DNA of 64,000 nucleotides. Source: Pelecanus crispus (taxonomy: Eukaryota > Chordata > Aves > Pelecaniformes > Pelecanidae). Under the pieces are notes generated by a model that saw only the letters and a program-made list of their open reading frames with translations, searched no databases and had not been told where the DNA came from. This document shows, piece by piece, positions 1 through 12,410 of the stretch; the first letter of the stretch is position 1; each line of letters opens with the position of its first letter. Where the stretch lies: the NCBI RefSeq assembly GCF_030463565.1, contig NC_134652.1, positions 17,151,397 through 17,215,396 of the forward strand. The letters run 5' to 3'. Made by a program: the position numbers and the translations under genes.

Positions 1-3000
1 GCCAGCGAAGCCCACCGTGTCCTCCCCCTGCCCTCCCGGTGCGTGTCGTGTGACGGTCCCTCCGCCACGAGCAGACGACTGGGTTTCGTAGCCTGCCATC
101 GCAGAAGCAGCAGGTAACAACCGCTCATGCTGCTAAACCCGGTTTTACGCCGCACATTTCCACCACACGAGCTGAACGCGCACCCTCGGGGTTTGCTGAT
201 TGAAAGGAGCTGGAGAAATTCTTTCCACCGCGGCACTGCGGGGACAGAGCGGGCAACCGGCAGGCCCCGGCTCCCAGCCCTGCCCCGGCATGGCACCCCG
301 TTGTCCCGCGAGCCACCCCGAGGCTGGCAGGCTTCGTGGGGCTGGCGCTGGGAGAGGATGCGGCACGCCCAGCCGATTGTTTGCTGGATGGCAGCAAGGT
401 GTCGCGGGAGAGGAAGCCCAGGCTCCGCTCTTGGCTATCGGAGATGAGTGGTTAAGGCCCTGTGGTCTCGTGGGTAGAAACAGGATAGCCAAGAACAAAG
501 ATAGGTAACGCTCTCTCTCTGCAGCAGCTGGGGAGATTTGTCTCTGCCGTAGGAAAGAGTTGCATTTTCCTCCATGTTCTGCCAGACTGTTGTCTGCAAA
601 AATAAGAGCCCCGTGTGAGTTCATGCCTCACTGTGCAAGCCAGAGGAATCGTAACCACAATACAAGCTCCTCCAAAATTGGGGTGTGTGAGAGGAGTTCC
701 CAGCTTAGCGCATGCCCGCCAAGTACGTGCCAGCTGGTTAAAAATCCACTGCATCCCCAGCAGCACCCAGAGGCTCCGGCTGAGCCCAGAGCCCTGGCCT
801 GGGATATGCGGCCCACCTCCACTGCCACAGTTGCTGGAGCATGGGCAGTTAAGCAAAGGGGTACATGGGGACCCCACGGTCGTGTTGCAGGAGGCGATGC
901 CAGGCAGTGCCAGCATTATCAAGCACCAACAGTACCCAGCATTGTGGTGGCAATCAGCATTGTGCTCACCCCACTTATGCCTGGTGACACCCATGTGTGC
1001 TCCCCGGCCCCGCTCTCCCCATGCAGAGCTGGAGCAGCGCCCAGCTGGGGGACGCTGAGAGGCCCTGCTGCAGGCCGATGTGGCATGGCAGTGGAAGTTT
1101 CTAGATGTCCACCACAGTGAGCTCCGTTCCTGGGACAGATCCCAGCTGTCCCACCAGCTCAGACTGGGGGGAGGGCAGGGGGTAGTGGGAGGGACCCCTC
1201 TGCAGCCTCTCACCCAAAGCTCCCGAGCTGATGGGGAGGACAGAGCGGCACAAAGAGCCGGCGGTGCCGGAAGGCCCGGAGCAGGGCAGCAGAAGTGAAG
1301 CGCTCCAAAGAGGAGGAACAGCCGGCGGAGGCCAGTGGGAGGGAGGTGGTGGGAGACTGCAGATTGGATGGGCTGCCCGGGGAGGGGAGATACAATGGAG
1401 GGAAGTTGCTGCGTGGCAGTGCTGGAGGCAGCGCCCGCCCATGACGCACCCCGTCCCCCATGCCCCAGGGCAAAGCGGGGTGCTGCTGGCAGGGTGGAAG
1501 GCGAGAGGCACACGGCACTGGTGGAAATCGCTCCGGCATGGTCCCACTGTGGCAGTGGCACAGACGGAAGGAAGGACATTGAGGCAGGAGGGATGAGGAG
1601 GGCCATGGTCAAGGGCCAGAGGGTGCGTGTTGTTTCTTCCTGGTCAAATGGGGATTTACTACTGTTTGGGAGTTAGGGAGGGAAGGTGCCAATTGATTTC
1701 AGACAGGGACGAGATTCTCTGAAACTGCGCACTGACTTACGAAGCAAGGGAGGGGCTGGGGGGGCGGCCAGTGTTTAACTACTGGGCCTCAGGCCCACTC
1801 TGTGCATGAGCTCCAATTCTGTTTCTCATTCAGGTTTCCTGGCCGAGGAGGAGCCTGTGGGCAGAACTTGCCTCTGTCCAGCGGTTCCCAGGGAGGCCCT
1901 ATCCAAACCACAGTGCTAGCTGGTGTTCTGTGGCATCTCCGTCGTGCCCAGGATCGTGTGGTAGCAGCGCTGTTCCCTCTGCAGCACTGCAGATGTGGTC
2001 TCGTTCCCTCTCCTTCCCGACATCTTTTTCAATTCTGCCCCGCCACTGCGGTCATCCCTCCCCCTTGCACCCTTCATCCTTGTCTCTTCACCACCCACTT
2101 GCTGCCATCAGCAAGGAGCTCACCTGTGCACGGAATGAGACGCCTGCTCCCAACAAGGCCGGCCAGGCTGCCCAGGGACCTGGGCAGACCTCGCTGCGTT
2201 CTGATCCCATTGACTTCAACCTGGGCACAGCCACCTCCTGCTGCCGCGGGGCTGGGAGTGCAGGGACCCAGCTCTGTGCTGGGGTGGTGCCCGGCTCTTG
2301 CCCCTCTGCGTTGGAGCAGCAGCTCCTGCTCTGCAGTGCTTCCCACCGCAGCTGCCCCGCACCACGAACTGGGAGCTACTGAGGCTGCCTGGCCACCGGG
2401 GCTCTGTGGAGCCACCAGCGCTCGGCAGGCAGCTGGCGCTGGAGGTGCTGGAAGCTCCATCTGGCAATGGCAATGTGGGGTTGTCACACAAGCACGTTCC
2501 AGTGCCAAGAAAGCTGTGGCCAGCCATGGATCAGGTAATTAAATTAAAATGTCAGTACCTGTGCTGTGGAGCCTCCAGTGAGGGTTTCTCCGATTACTTG
2601 CCGGCCAGCGCGAGGGCCAGGGACCTGCCTCCCTTCCATGGCTGAGTCACTGATGGCCACAGACCCTCCCCAGTCCTCCAGCCTGTCCCGTGCATCACAA
2701 GATGACTACACCTGACTAAGCAGGATGGGTGGATGCACATATTTTAGCTGTTCCTTCTCTCCTCCCTCTGGGCACAGTGGTGCTATGAAAGATTCCAGTC
2801 ATCTGCCTGGAGAAGGGGACTGCATCTTCATACCCTCTGCAGCAGAGCACTGCTGAAGGCCAAAGCCCCCCCAAGCCCCTGCCGGAGCCCTTCCCAGCTG
2901 CTCCCTGCCGCCTTCCCCCGCCTGGGCAATAAAATCCACAGCCGCTTTCCCAGCGATGACCCTTCGCCGCGTCCGGGGCTGCTGCCGGCGGGTGCTGCCG

Positions 3001-5659
3001 GGGCGAGGGGGGTCCCCGGCTGCCGGCGGGGTGCTGGCCGGGAACCCCGGGTCCCCCGGGCTGCCAGCTGGGACGCTGCTCCCGGGGCCGTCCCCACGCG
3101 AGATACGCCACCGCCATCTATCGGCAAGCACCCGGGGACCGGGAGCGACAGGTCACCCTCTGTCCCGGCCACCCCAGGCCGCAAGGACTCTGGTGGTGGC
3201 TTGGTTTGGGGGTGCCCGAGTGCCCCAGCACGGCTTGGAGGGCTGCAGAGCAGGCGGGCAGGGCTGCCTCCCCCCGCTGGCACCGCGTCCCCGGCGCTGG
3301 GGACAGCAGTGGGACACGCTGGGCAGCGGGAAGGCTGGGCTGGTTGCGTTGGCTCTGGGCAGGCTGGTGTCTCCCCACAGCTGAGCTCTGCGGGAGCCGG
3401 GGTCTCCCGACACACGCAGGAGCTTTGCTGCACCGGGCAGCATCGCTGGGCTTGTACACGCAGCAAGAGGAAAGCACCCGCATGTGCCCCCACCGCGGTG
3501 GGAGAGCTGGGGACAGGGCCAGTGTCCCCTCCCAGCCTCTAGCCACCCTGCAGGTCCCTTTCTAGTGAGTGATGTTTTGCTCTCTGGGGTTTTTTAACTG
3601 AGCGCAAGCATCTAGCATGTCTTTCTGAGGGACCCAGCATTTTTTTAACTCTGATTATCTTCTCCATCCCAAAGCGGTGCAATTCACCCAATGCCAGGAG
3701 CTCCCTCCCCCAAGCTCCCAATGCCCTGGCCCTGCCCGCAGCCTCCAGCTACCGCATTCACCCCCGCAAGTCCTTGCCCAAGGACATTTTTGATGGTTGT
3801 GGTATCCAGCGCCTGGTGCCCGTTTCAGCTGCGTCCTCACCAGAGGGAGCTGTGTCCCTGCCGAAGGCATGGCCCCATTTTGGCCCAGTTCCCTACTCCC
3901 TCCCCTGCTCATAGCCCTTGGCAATGCTCCAGGCGACATTACTGCCTGTGTCTAATGGGCACCCAAAGGTGCCAGGACAGAGGAGAAGCCTGCTTGGGTT
4001 TGCATTTCTCCTGGCACCCACCTAGCCGTGCCAGAGACAGTCTGGGCCCTGCCAGGAGGCTCCTATGTCAGCCCCTGTGCCCTAAGTGCCCTGGGGGGAT
4101 TGCAGGGTTTCTCCTGGGCTAGCACCGCCGGCAGTGCTGTACCTGCAGGCGTGCTGGGCCGGGGCGATTAGGGCTGGAGCCCCCCCATCCCCTGGAACAG
4201 CCCTTGCTTCAGCTGCTTTTGAGACTGATCCCAGGGCAAGCTCTAGTGCCACAGTGCAGTTGAGCTGTCCCTGCTGTCCTCACCTGTGTATCTGTGGGAG
4301 AGCGATCCTGGCTGCCACCCCTGTGCCACCCCCATCCAGCCCAGGAGCGGCTCTCTGCCACCTCCCCAGTGCGACATCCCAGCTGCATGCAGCCCCAGCT
4401 CCAGCCAGGCAGCATCTTCCCAGGGTTACTTTGCAGCCCCTCGTCAGGGGGCTTTGACACATAACCATGCACTAAGTATGGATAGTACCAATATCTCCAC
4501 ATCAAACCAGACATGCTGAGAGCAGTCCCAGCCCTGGAGTGTTGCTTCCTCTGGTGGCTCTTTACAACCAAGAAAGCAGGTTTTCAGCCTGGGCTTTACC
4601 TTTCAGGCTATATTCCCTGCCTCCCTGCACTGCCACAATGCTCGGCCGGAGCCAGGCAGGCTGGGACCAGCCCAGCCAGGGGTTGTCTCTCAGCAGTTTA
4701 ATCCAGGCAGCAACGTGGGTCAGAAGAGGGTTTCCCAGGGCCCACCAGAGACAATGTCTGCTCTGTGTCCAGGCAGCCCCGGCGCCTGCACTTACCACTG
4801 CTGTAAGGCCGTGGGGTCATGAGAACTTGTACAACTTTATTGGGGTCTGACAGAGCCCTGAGGAATCCCAGAGCCGGGCAAGTCGGGGCTGGACGGAGGC
4901 TGGGAGCCCACCTCTGCGTTCCCCCATGGGCTCTGGCCACCTCCTTCCACCGAGCAGCACTGCGAGGCACCCACTGCAGAAGGGCTGGGGGACAGGAAAG
5001 CTTGGGGTAGCCCAGGGCACCAGCAGAGGAGGGGCAGGGATGTGGTTTGGCAGCGCCCTTGCCCCTCCTGCCTGCCCCCAGTCTGGGCTGGGCCCCGGCA
5101 CCCTGTGTGGGATCCCTGAGGCAGGAGCAGCTTGGGAGCCCACCAGCCCCCGGCCGAAGGTATGGGGCAGACATGCTGGAGGGGTCTCCCCTTGCTGCTC
5201 TGGGGGAGATGACCCCCCCAGCTCCCCTCCACTAGGAATAAGCACTTCAGCCCCCAGCCCTGCCCTTAACCTGCAGGAGTGCAGGCGTCTCCAGTTACCC
5301 CACGAAGGCGGCCAGGGGTTCCTGAACCGCTCCTGGCATGGCAAACTCAGGCTGCTCGAAATAGCTTGGGTTCATGCCATGGCAGAGCTGCAGCAGCCTT
5401 GGATCTATCACCCGGAGCGGGGCAAGGCCGACGGCACTGCCTGGCTCTGCGGGCTCAGGGGGCTGTGGGGCTCAGCGCTCCCCGCCATTGGGCACCAGCA
5501 GCAGGACAGGGCTCGAGGGGCAGTTCGGCATGGGAAGGCAAGGCAGCAAACCCCTGCCCACACTGGATGCGGCCAGGGAGCCCACAGGGAGCTGAAAGGA
5601 AAAGGGGTTGTCTCCAAAACTCTGCTGGGCTGAGCGTGGCTTCCTTGCTGGAAAGCCAA

Positions 5660-5755
5660 AAATAGTCTCTTTACTCAGAAGAGGCTGTAGGAGGGATCTC
5701 ATCCGAAGTGCAGCCAAATACCTAGGAAGCTGTAGGACAGACCCAGAGCAGCACG
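5660..5755 (+). repeat. Possible CR1 LINE fragment
   Basis: The stretch resembles the part of the CR1 3' region that reads roughly 'agaaggctg...gggatctcatc...aaatacct...'. The match is short and diverged and was made from memory of the consensus, so the call is tentative. Confidence 0.35.
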
Positions 5756-6324
5756 GCTTCACCAAGGCATTATCAGACCTTGGAAAGGCAGCAGCTGTAG
5801 CCGAACCAGCCGATAACCCCGTTCCCTCCGGGCATGTCATCATGCCAAAGGCTGGCTGGCAAAGGGACACCCCACCCTGGCGGAGCTGGGGAGCAGCCAC
5901 GTGCCGCCATGGCCACCCTTTGTCTGTGGCAGAGGTTCAGCTCAGGGGATGGAGATGACGAACAAGGGATTTTTCCAGTCTTCACAGCCTGGCTCAAGGC
6001 AGAAGGGATATCTGGAAACCCCCTGGGCGGCTCTGCTGTCCCTGCGGTGCCAAACCCCTCACAGGCAACGTCATCCTCTGCGGGGCCGCCGCTGCCTGCC
6101 CTGGGCAACACCAGCTGCTGCTGGGTGAGCTGGCAGGGCACTGGGGGACCAGAAAGGCCGTGCCCCTGCCAGGGGAGCGCTCAGACCAATTGCTCACACG
6201 GCAGCATCTCTGTGCTGCGCTGATGTACCGTCTCCCCTTTCCTGGGGGTCTCGCTCCCTCCCCCAGCACTTCCGTGGGCAGTTATTCCTGGAAACATCCT
6301 GGAGTCACCTTCAGTCATGCCTTC

Positions 6325-6460
6325 GCCCGCTGACATTTATAGAGCTTCCAGCGGCTGATGGATTTAATAGCGCGAATCTCTCCCCAGCCCCAGCCTGTGT
6401 TTATGCCTTTCCCTCTGCGGGATCTCTCATCGCCCCGGTGCACAGTGAGGGCTAAAGGCG
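6325..6460. promoter_or_regulatory. Candidate conserved non-coding element
   Basis: A local composition change sets this stretch apart from its GC-rich surroundings. It carries several AT-core motifs (atttatag near 6335, atttaatag near 6362, gtttatg near 6409) of the kind bound by homeodomain, CDX or forkhead factors. It lies between SLC25A28 and the expected position of NKX2-3, so a developmental enhancer is conceivable. This is inference from base pattern and position only; no alignment was possible. Confidence 0.25.
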
Positions 6461-8121
6461 AAGCTGCAGCTCCACTGCCAACAGCGTTCAGCTTCGAGGC
6501 TGGGAGACCCGTCCTGGCAGAGCTCAGCTGTACCCATCTTCCGTCTAGTGCCCTGCCCGCCAAGCTAATCCTCCCCTGGTCTCTCCCAGCCATTTCTGCT
6601 TCTCGGATTTCTCCCTCTTGGGTGGAGGAGCTGCAGGGCTGCCAAATCTTGCAATACTCAGGCTATTTCTTAAAGCCCCAGCTCCTAAAATGGCGGGAAA
6701 ACTGGAAGCTCCTGCCTTCCAGGGGCTTTTGTTTCTTTAAGGAGTTTCTCATCCTCCCACTTGTGCAGAAAAAGCAGGGAGCAGGAGCCTGCAGCCCATG
6801 CCAGGAAGCGCAGGATGAACACACAACCCAGGTGGACCCGGGCTGCGGAGCAGTGGCCACAGCTGCTCTGTGCCCAGGACACCCAGACCTGCCGGGCAGC
6901 CATTGAAAATCCCACTAGGGGTTGCTCCGTCACCCACCCTCAGGAACCAGGGACAAGAGAGGTGCTTAAGGGAAAGGTGGAGCTGGGGCTGGGCCGGGGC
7001 TTGGGCAGGGTCAGGCACCCAGCCCTGCAGTGTGGGGGTCCCTGCCCTCCAGCCCCTTGGCAGTGCTGGGGCCCAATGCCCCTGAGGACTGCATGCCCCC
7101 CCTGCTCACCCAGCAGCCTTTCCAGCCGCAGGAAAACCCCTCTTTCACATCACCACAGCCCACCCAGGAGCCCTCCGTGCAGGCCAGACCAGGCTGGCAG
7201 ATTCTCTGGAGCAGCCCCGAGCTGACCCAGATGCTCGCCGGCAGCACATACCACGGCTGCGAAGGCATTTCCTCCAGGGAGTTATTTTGGGCATGGCACC
7301 GTGGGACGGATGCTGCTCCTGCAGGCACTATGGGAGCATCCTGCGAGAGCTGGGCGTCACCCACAGGCACCTGGCTCGAGGAGCCCAGAGCTCTGCTCTG
7401 GGAAGATCAGCACAACTAGGCAATACTTCGGTGCTCAGCACACGACCCATCGAGGCTGGCTCGCAGGTCCAGAGCTGGGTGGGACCCTAAAAGAAGTCAG
7501 TATCAAGACAGGTAACAAAATGGTAAAAACAAGCTATTCTATTAATTCTCATTAGACAAAATACTAGCATTCTGAGCAAGTGTGTTGGTAGAATTTTAAG
7601 ATGCCCAACAAGGCACAAACTAGTTCAATTACTCAAAAGGAGGCAAAAGCTCTGCTGAGCCCCAAATCTCCTGTGTGAGGTGCACAAAGCCCTCCAGCCT
7701 TACCCAGTGCCAAAATTCCTGCGCTGTCCCCAACACACACAACCCAGGGCCCTCCTGCCATCGCCTCTGTTTGGAGCAGTGTGCAGGCATCCCAAGGACA
7801 CCCAGTCAGACTGGGGGTGTGGGACTGCCTGGCCGAGGAGCATAAACCTCAGCTTCTCCATTCGGGTCACGGCCCATGCCAGCAGCAAGCGAAAGGCTGG
7901 GCCATGAGCTGAAGGGGATGGGGACCACCCATCCCTGCACACTGCCAGGGTGGCTGGGCCAGGCAGACCCCCTCCTCCCACCATCACCCCCAGACCCCAT
8001 TTCCCTTCCTTTCTGGCACCCATCAAAACAGCTCAGCACCAGGCACAGTCAGAAAGGTGCAGTGCTGGGAGCTGGGCCATGCGGGAGCAAGAAGGGGACA
8101 TGAGGATAGAGCAGAACTGGT

Positions 8122-8127
8122 TTTATT
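8122..8127 (-). terminator. SLC25A28 poly(A) signal
   Basis: The minus strand reads AATAAA here (plus TTTATT), about 575 bases past the SLC25A28 stop codon. It is the first canonical hexamer downstream, so cleavage is expected near 8100-8110 and the 3' UTR is about 0.6 kb. Confidence 0.75.
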
Positions 8128-8702
8128 GGAGGTGTCAAGAGCAGGAACAATAACAAACCTACAGGCTCCCCTCCTCAAGTGCCATCCTCCCCTCTCCACA
8201 CCACTGGGGCAGTCAGGATCACGTGTGCGTGCTACAAGACAACGGCAAGGCTTACACTTCGCTTCAGCCAAAAGCCAGACAAAGCCCCCAGCATCCCGGG
8301 CAGTGCCGCCACCGCCCCCTCCCTGGCGACTGTGAGCTCAGCTGGGCCCTGCCAGAGGCAGGGCAGGGCAGGACATTCACCTTCCCCTCCGGCGACTGAG
8401 GAGGGGCGAGCTTTGCGTGAGAGGTTTTTGTCAAGGGAAGGACAGGAGCACAGCTCCACCAAAGTGCCAGGGGGACGTGACCTGGGCTGCAGCTCCCAGC
8501 GGGACATCTCGCAGGACCCTGGGAGAGGGCAAGCTGTGCAGCCTGAGCAGAGCTGCAGCAGCCGCAGGCAAGAAATCGCATCGCTAAGCCCTGAAGGGCT
8601 TTGCTGCCCCCTCTCAACACAAACCAAACCGAAACGGAGAGGGGTCAGAAGAGAAACCAGGAGGGGAGGTGAAGCAGGTCTGGAACGGCGTTCGGCTCTG
8701 GC

Positions 8703-11700
8703 TCACTTCCCAGCCCGTCGCTCCTCCTGGCGCTTGGTGAGGATGTATTTGAAGAACTCGTACACGGACCAGGCGATCGCTGTTGAGGGCATCTGATAAA
8801 TGACTCTCGCCTGGACACCTCTGAAGTAGGCGGTCACGCCGCCCACTTGGTACACCGTCCTGAAGGCATTGGCCATGCCTGTGATGTGTCCGCTGATGTT
8901 GGAGCTCAAGGCCAGGGACTCCTGGGTGTTGAGCAGCGTTTTGCAAACGTCCAAAGGCGTAGTGGCAGCAGCAGCGACAGCCCCCGCGCAGGCTCCAGAG
9001 ACCACGTGGGAGCCTGGGTTGTACTGTCTGTGGGGGTTGAGCTGCTCTTGCAAGAACTCATAGGTCATGAAGTGAATGGCTTGGAAGGGGATGTTCATGG
9101 TGAGCTGGGTGGTGTAGCTGCGGTAGAAAGCTCCAGCCCCTTCGTTGCGCCACACAGCCCGCACACAGTCCGTCACACGCTGGTAAGGCGAGTTGTACAT
9201 CTGCATCCTCTGTTTGACCACTTGGGATGGATGGCGGCAGCCAGCAGCAGCAGCCAGGATCCAGGCGCGGAGGGGAAGAGGAGAGAGAAAGGGTAAGCTG
9301 GAGCTAGGCTTCCTGCGAGCGCCCAGAGTTTAGTCACACTGGCTTAAGAACTAACGATGGACAACTCGGACCAGCAGTGCCCGGCATGCCCCCAGGCAGG
9401 ACTGCAGCCGTTTAGATCTGCTGAGGCATTACCGTCACACACACACCACCACCTGCAAACCCCACAGCTGCCGCAGCCCCAGCAAACATCCCGATACCCA
9501 GGCGCTTATACTCCAGATCCACCCTCGCTCCCAAGCGACCGACGTCTCCCCATCCACCACTGCAGAGCTACCATGCGGTCAGGAGAATCCCCTCTGCATC
9601 TATTCTCCTATTTTTCAGACAGCTCTCGATCTGGATGAGCCTGTCCTCCCCAGCCGCCCCTGCAGCAGCCCAGAAGAACCACAGCACATCGCAGAGCCCA
9701 CCAGCCAGGAACTGTTAGTGGCTGCTGCCGAAATGCAGCTGCTCCGGGGCAAGAACCGAACGCCAACACCACCCAACACATCTGAGAGCAGAGCAGGGGA
9801 GCCCAAGCGCAGCCTGTTGCTGTCCTGCCTCCCCATATCTCAACATGACCACAAGAAGCTAAAAACGATGTGACCACAAACTACTGCAGTCGTGGTAAGA
9901 AGATGAGCTCCAGGGAAGGAACGACAACAGCCCGGCCACGCAGCTGCCTGCTCCTCGGGGTCCCAGGCAGGCAGCAGGCAGGCAGGAGCCTTGCTGGGCA
10001 CCGATCAGCTGGAGCCTGCACTGACACGAGCTCTCCAGTTTTAAGAGGAAAAAAATACATTCATGACTGGCCTTTCCTCGTTATTTGTCCTTCTCCCACC
10101 ACATTCACAGACTTTAATTACAAACTCCCTCTGCCTTTTTCGTACCAGGCTCCACAAAATCAGTATCGTTCAGATGCTTCACAACACAAGCTCTCCCTTC
10201 TCCTGACTTCTCTAGCATGCCTTTTGTACCCCATTCTTTTAATTTTCTTCCTCAACACAGGCCCAGAACCGTACTGCATCTTCCCGAGATCTCACCACAG
10301 CAATGCCCAATTTCCACACACTTGGAACGACTTCCAACAGTATGGATCGCATCTCTCTTGCCTTCTCTCCTGCTCCAGGTAACTGTCACAAGCCAAACCC
10401 CTGGGCAAAAGGCTGCTGCCCTCCTGGCTCCTCCTAAGCAGGGGTTTGCTGCGTTCCCCAGAATTAATTTCTTCTACCTACCCCCTCCATAACGGGCAGC
10501 CACCGGGCTCCCTAACCAGAGCCACAGCCACTGGCCCCCGAAGGATCCTTGCAGTCAGGCGAGCAACGAGGAGAGCACCCTTCGTGCCCCAGAGGGGACC
10601 CGAGTGGCCCAGGCAGCCCCTGATCCTCCCCTCCCCGGCAGGCCAGGACCATCGTTACCTTCAGCAGGGTTCATGGCTGCATCGTGGAGCAACGTTGCTA
10701 CACACCCGGCTGCACCTGCAAAACAAGAACTGCCACATGTAAGGGGGGGGAGGCGAGGGACCCCGGGGCTCCACCACAGCCCCGAGTCCCCCGCCAAGGC
10801 ACAGGAGGAGGCCCCTGGAAGAGGGCAAGATCCGAAGGCGGCCTCCATCTCCCCTCCAAGAGACAGGCTGGTCCTCAGCGGTTCCCTCCGAGAGAGAGCT
10901 CAAGAAAGAGGGAGAGGACTGCGACAGGCTCTCAAGTCCCGTGGGCTGACCGGGACTCACTCGAGGACAGGCCGATGCCCCCAGGTGATAGCAGGGGGCC
11001 CAGAGGACGGCGCGCGTCCCTGCGCCCCACGGAGAAGGAGAAACCCAAGGCGCGTGCCTGCCGAGGACAGGACGTGCCCTGCTCTCCCCTTGGCCCCACG
11101 CTTCCCCCACCGTGGCGGCTCATGGAGACGAGTAACAGGTGCCATGGTGAGATGGGCTCCGAAACCACGCAGCGCTCCTGGAGCGAGCTCCGGCACCGGC
11201 CCACGGGGTCGGCAGCCGGTCCTGGCTCGTCTGCGGGCAGCTCCCGTCCACCGGCATCCTCCTGAGCCAGGGCCGGCGCCGGCCACTAACCTGCTTCAAG
11301 CCAGATACCTGGGAGCGGCTCCGGCAGGCGCAGGACCGGCGCTTCCCCCCGCCCGGCACCACGCCGGCGCGGCACCGTGCAGCTGGCTCGCGGCTGGAGA
11401 GAGCACAGGGCTTTAGGACATCCGTGGCACCCCGACCCCGCAGCGGCGAACGCCCTGCGGCCGAGCGGGACGGGACCAGACCTCCCTACGGCCACGCTCG
11501 GCCTCTCCCCACCCCGCTCCCCACCCTGGTGCGGCGGGGGGGCGGCCCCCGGTAGCCCCCGGCCCCCGTGGCCCCCCGTGGGGGTCGGGAGCAGTACCGT
11601 TGGCCACATGGCTATTGCCCCCCGCGTGGATAACGTCGCTCAGCGTCTTTTTTAACTTTTCGTAGCAGGCGAAGTAGAGGGCGTGGGCCGGGCCGGCGCC

Positions 11701-12325
11701 GGTGGCGGTGATGTTCATGCCCCGCATGGGCCGCCACACGCCCTCGGTGCGGGCGATGCGCCACAGGGCCTCCAGCACGTTCCGGTAGCGGGCGGCGGGC
11801 TCCGGCTGCAGGCTCTGCATCCGCGTCTGGAACACAAGGCCCGGGCGGGCGGCCCGTCACCCCCGCGGGCCCGGCGGGGCCTGGCCGGGACGCCCCCCGC
11901 CTCCCTCCCCGGTAGGCCCCGGTTTGCCCACACCCCCCCCCGCCCCACCCGCCCGCCTTCCCCCGCCCCGCCGCCGGTACTGGCACCTTGACGCAGTCGA
12001 CGGGGTACATCACGCAGTGCTCCATGACGCCCGCCACGGCGCCCGCCAGCATGTGCGTGGAGACGGCGGCGCCCTGCGGCAGCGCCTCGTAGTCAGGGGC
12101 GGGCGGGGTGCGCGGCTCGGGGCCTCGCGCCGCCTCGGCCCCCCCCGGGCCGGCACCGGGACCGGGACCGGGACCGGGACCCGGCCCCGCCTCCGCCTCC
12201 GCGCCTCCCCGCCGCGCCCGGCCCGCGCCGCCGCCGCCCATCAGCAGCAGCAGGACGCGGCCCGACTCCGCGCCACCCCGCGCGCCGGGGCCCGCGCCCG
12301 CCCCCGCGCCCGCCCCCAGCTCCAT
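8703..12325 (-). CDS. SLC25A28: Mitoferrin-2, mitochondrial iron carrier (4 exons)
   Basis: An inner-membrane carrier that brings iron into mitochondria for heme and Fe-S synthesis. Exons (minus): 11987-12325, 11598-11826, 10659-10715, 8703-9220, giving 380 residues (human about 364). Three mitochondrial-carrier repeats are visible through their Px[D/E]xx[K/R] signatures: PVDCVKTRMQ, PAEVVKQRMQ and [10 protein letters not shown]. The exon-2 segment ending [20 protein letters not shown] and the exon-4 stretch around SYTTQLTMN match mitoferrin-2 closely. The start MELGAG corresponds to human MELEGRG, although the frame stays open upstream through the CpG island. The N-terminal 70 or so residues are unusual Gly/Ala/Pro-Gly low-complexity sequence, partly from an ACCGGG tandem repeat. 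The gene is head-to-head with ENTPD7. Exon 3, only 57 nt, rests on clean splice sites and exact homology. Confidence 0.96.
12155..12184 (-). repeat. ACCGGG hexamer tandem repeat in SLC25A28 exon 1
   Basis: Four perfect ACCGGG units (12155-12178), followed by a degenerate one, lie inside the coding sequence. On the minus strand they read as a Pro-Gly dipeptide run in the variable N-terminus. Such a repeat is likely to vary in length between individuals and species. Confidence 0.85.
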
Positions 12326-12410
12326 GGCGCCGCCGCCGCCGCCGCCGCCCCGGCCCCGCGCCGCGCCGCCCCGCCCCCCGGCTGCCGCTCCGCCCCGCCC
12401 CGCCGCGCCC

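Larger units (their letters stand above)
1..8100. other. Intergenic region downstream of SLC25A28
   Basis: No exon chain or recognisable protein domain was found on either strand over about 8 kb. Open frames occur because the DNA is GC-rich, but none shows paired splice sites plus recognisable homology. By synteny with human 10q24.2 the next gene to the left should be NKX2-3, outside the window. Possible contents are a weak CR1-like fragment near 5.66-5.75 kb, a minus-strand AATAAA at 4841-4836, and an AT-containing candidate conserved element near 6.33-6.45 kb. Everything else appears to be single-copy non-coding DNA. Confidence 0.6.

Noticed and set aside
452-1612. 386-codon open frame on the minus strand
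   Set aside because: Low-complexity Ser/Pro/Cys-rich translation with no recognisable domain, no splice context and no poly(A) signal nearby. Long stop-free frames are expected in GC-rich DNA.
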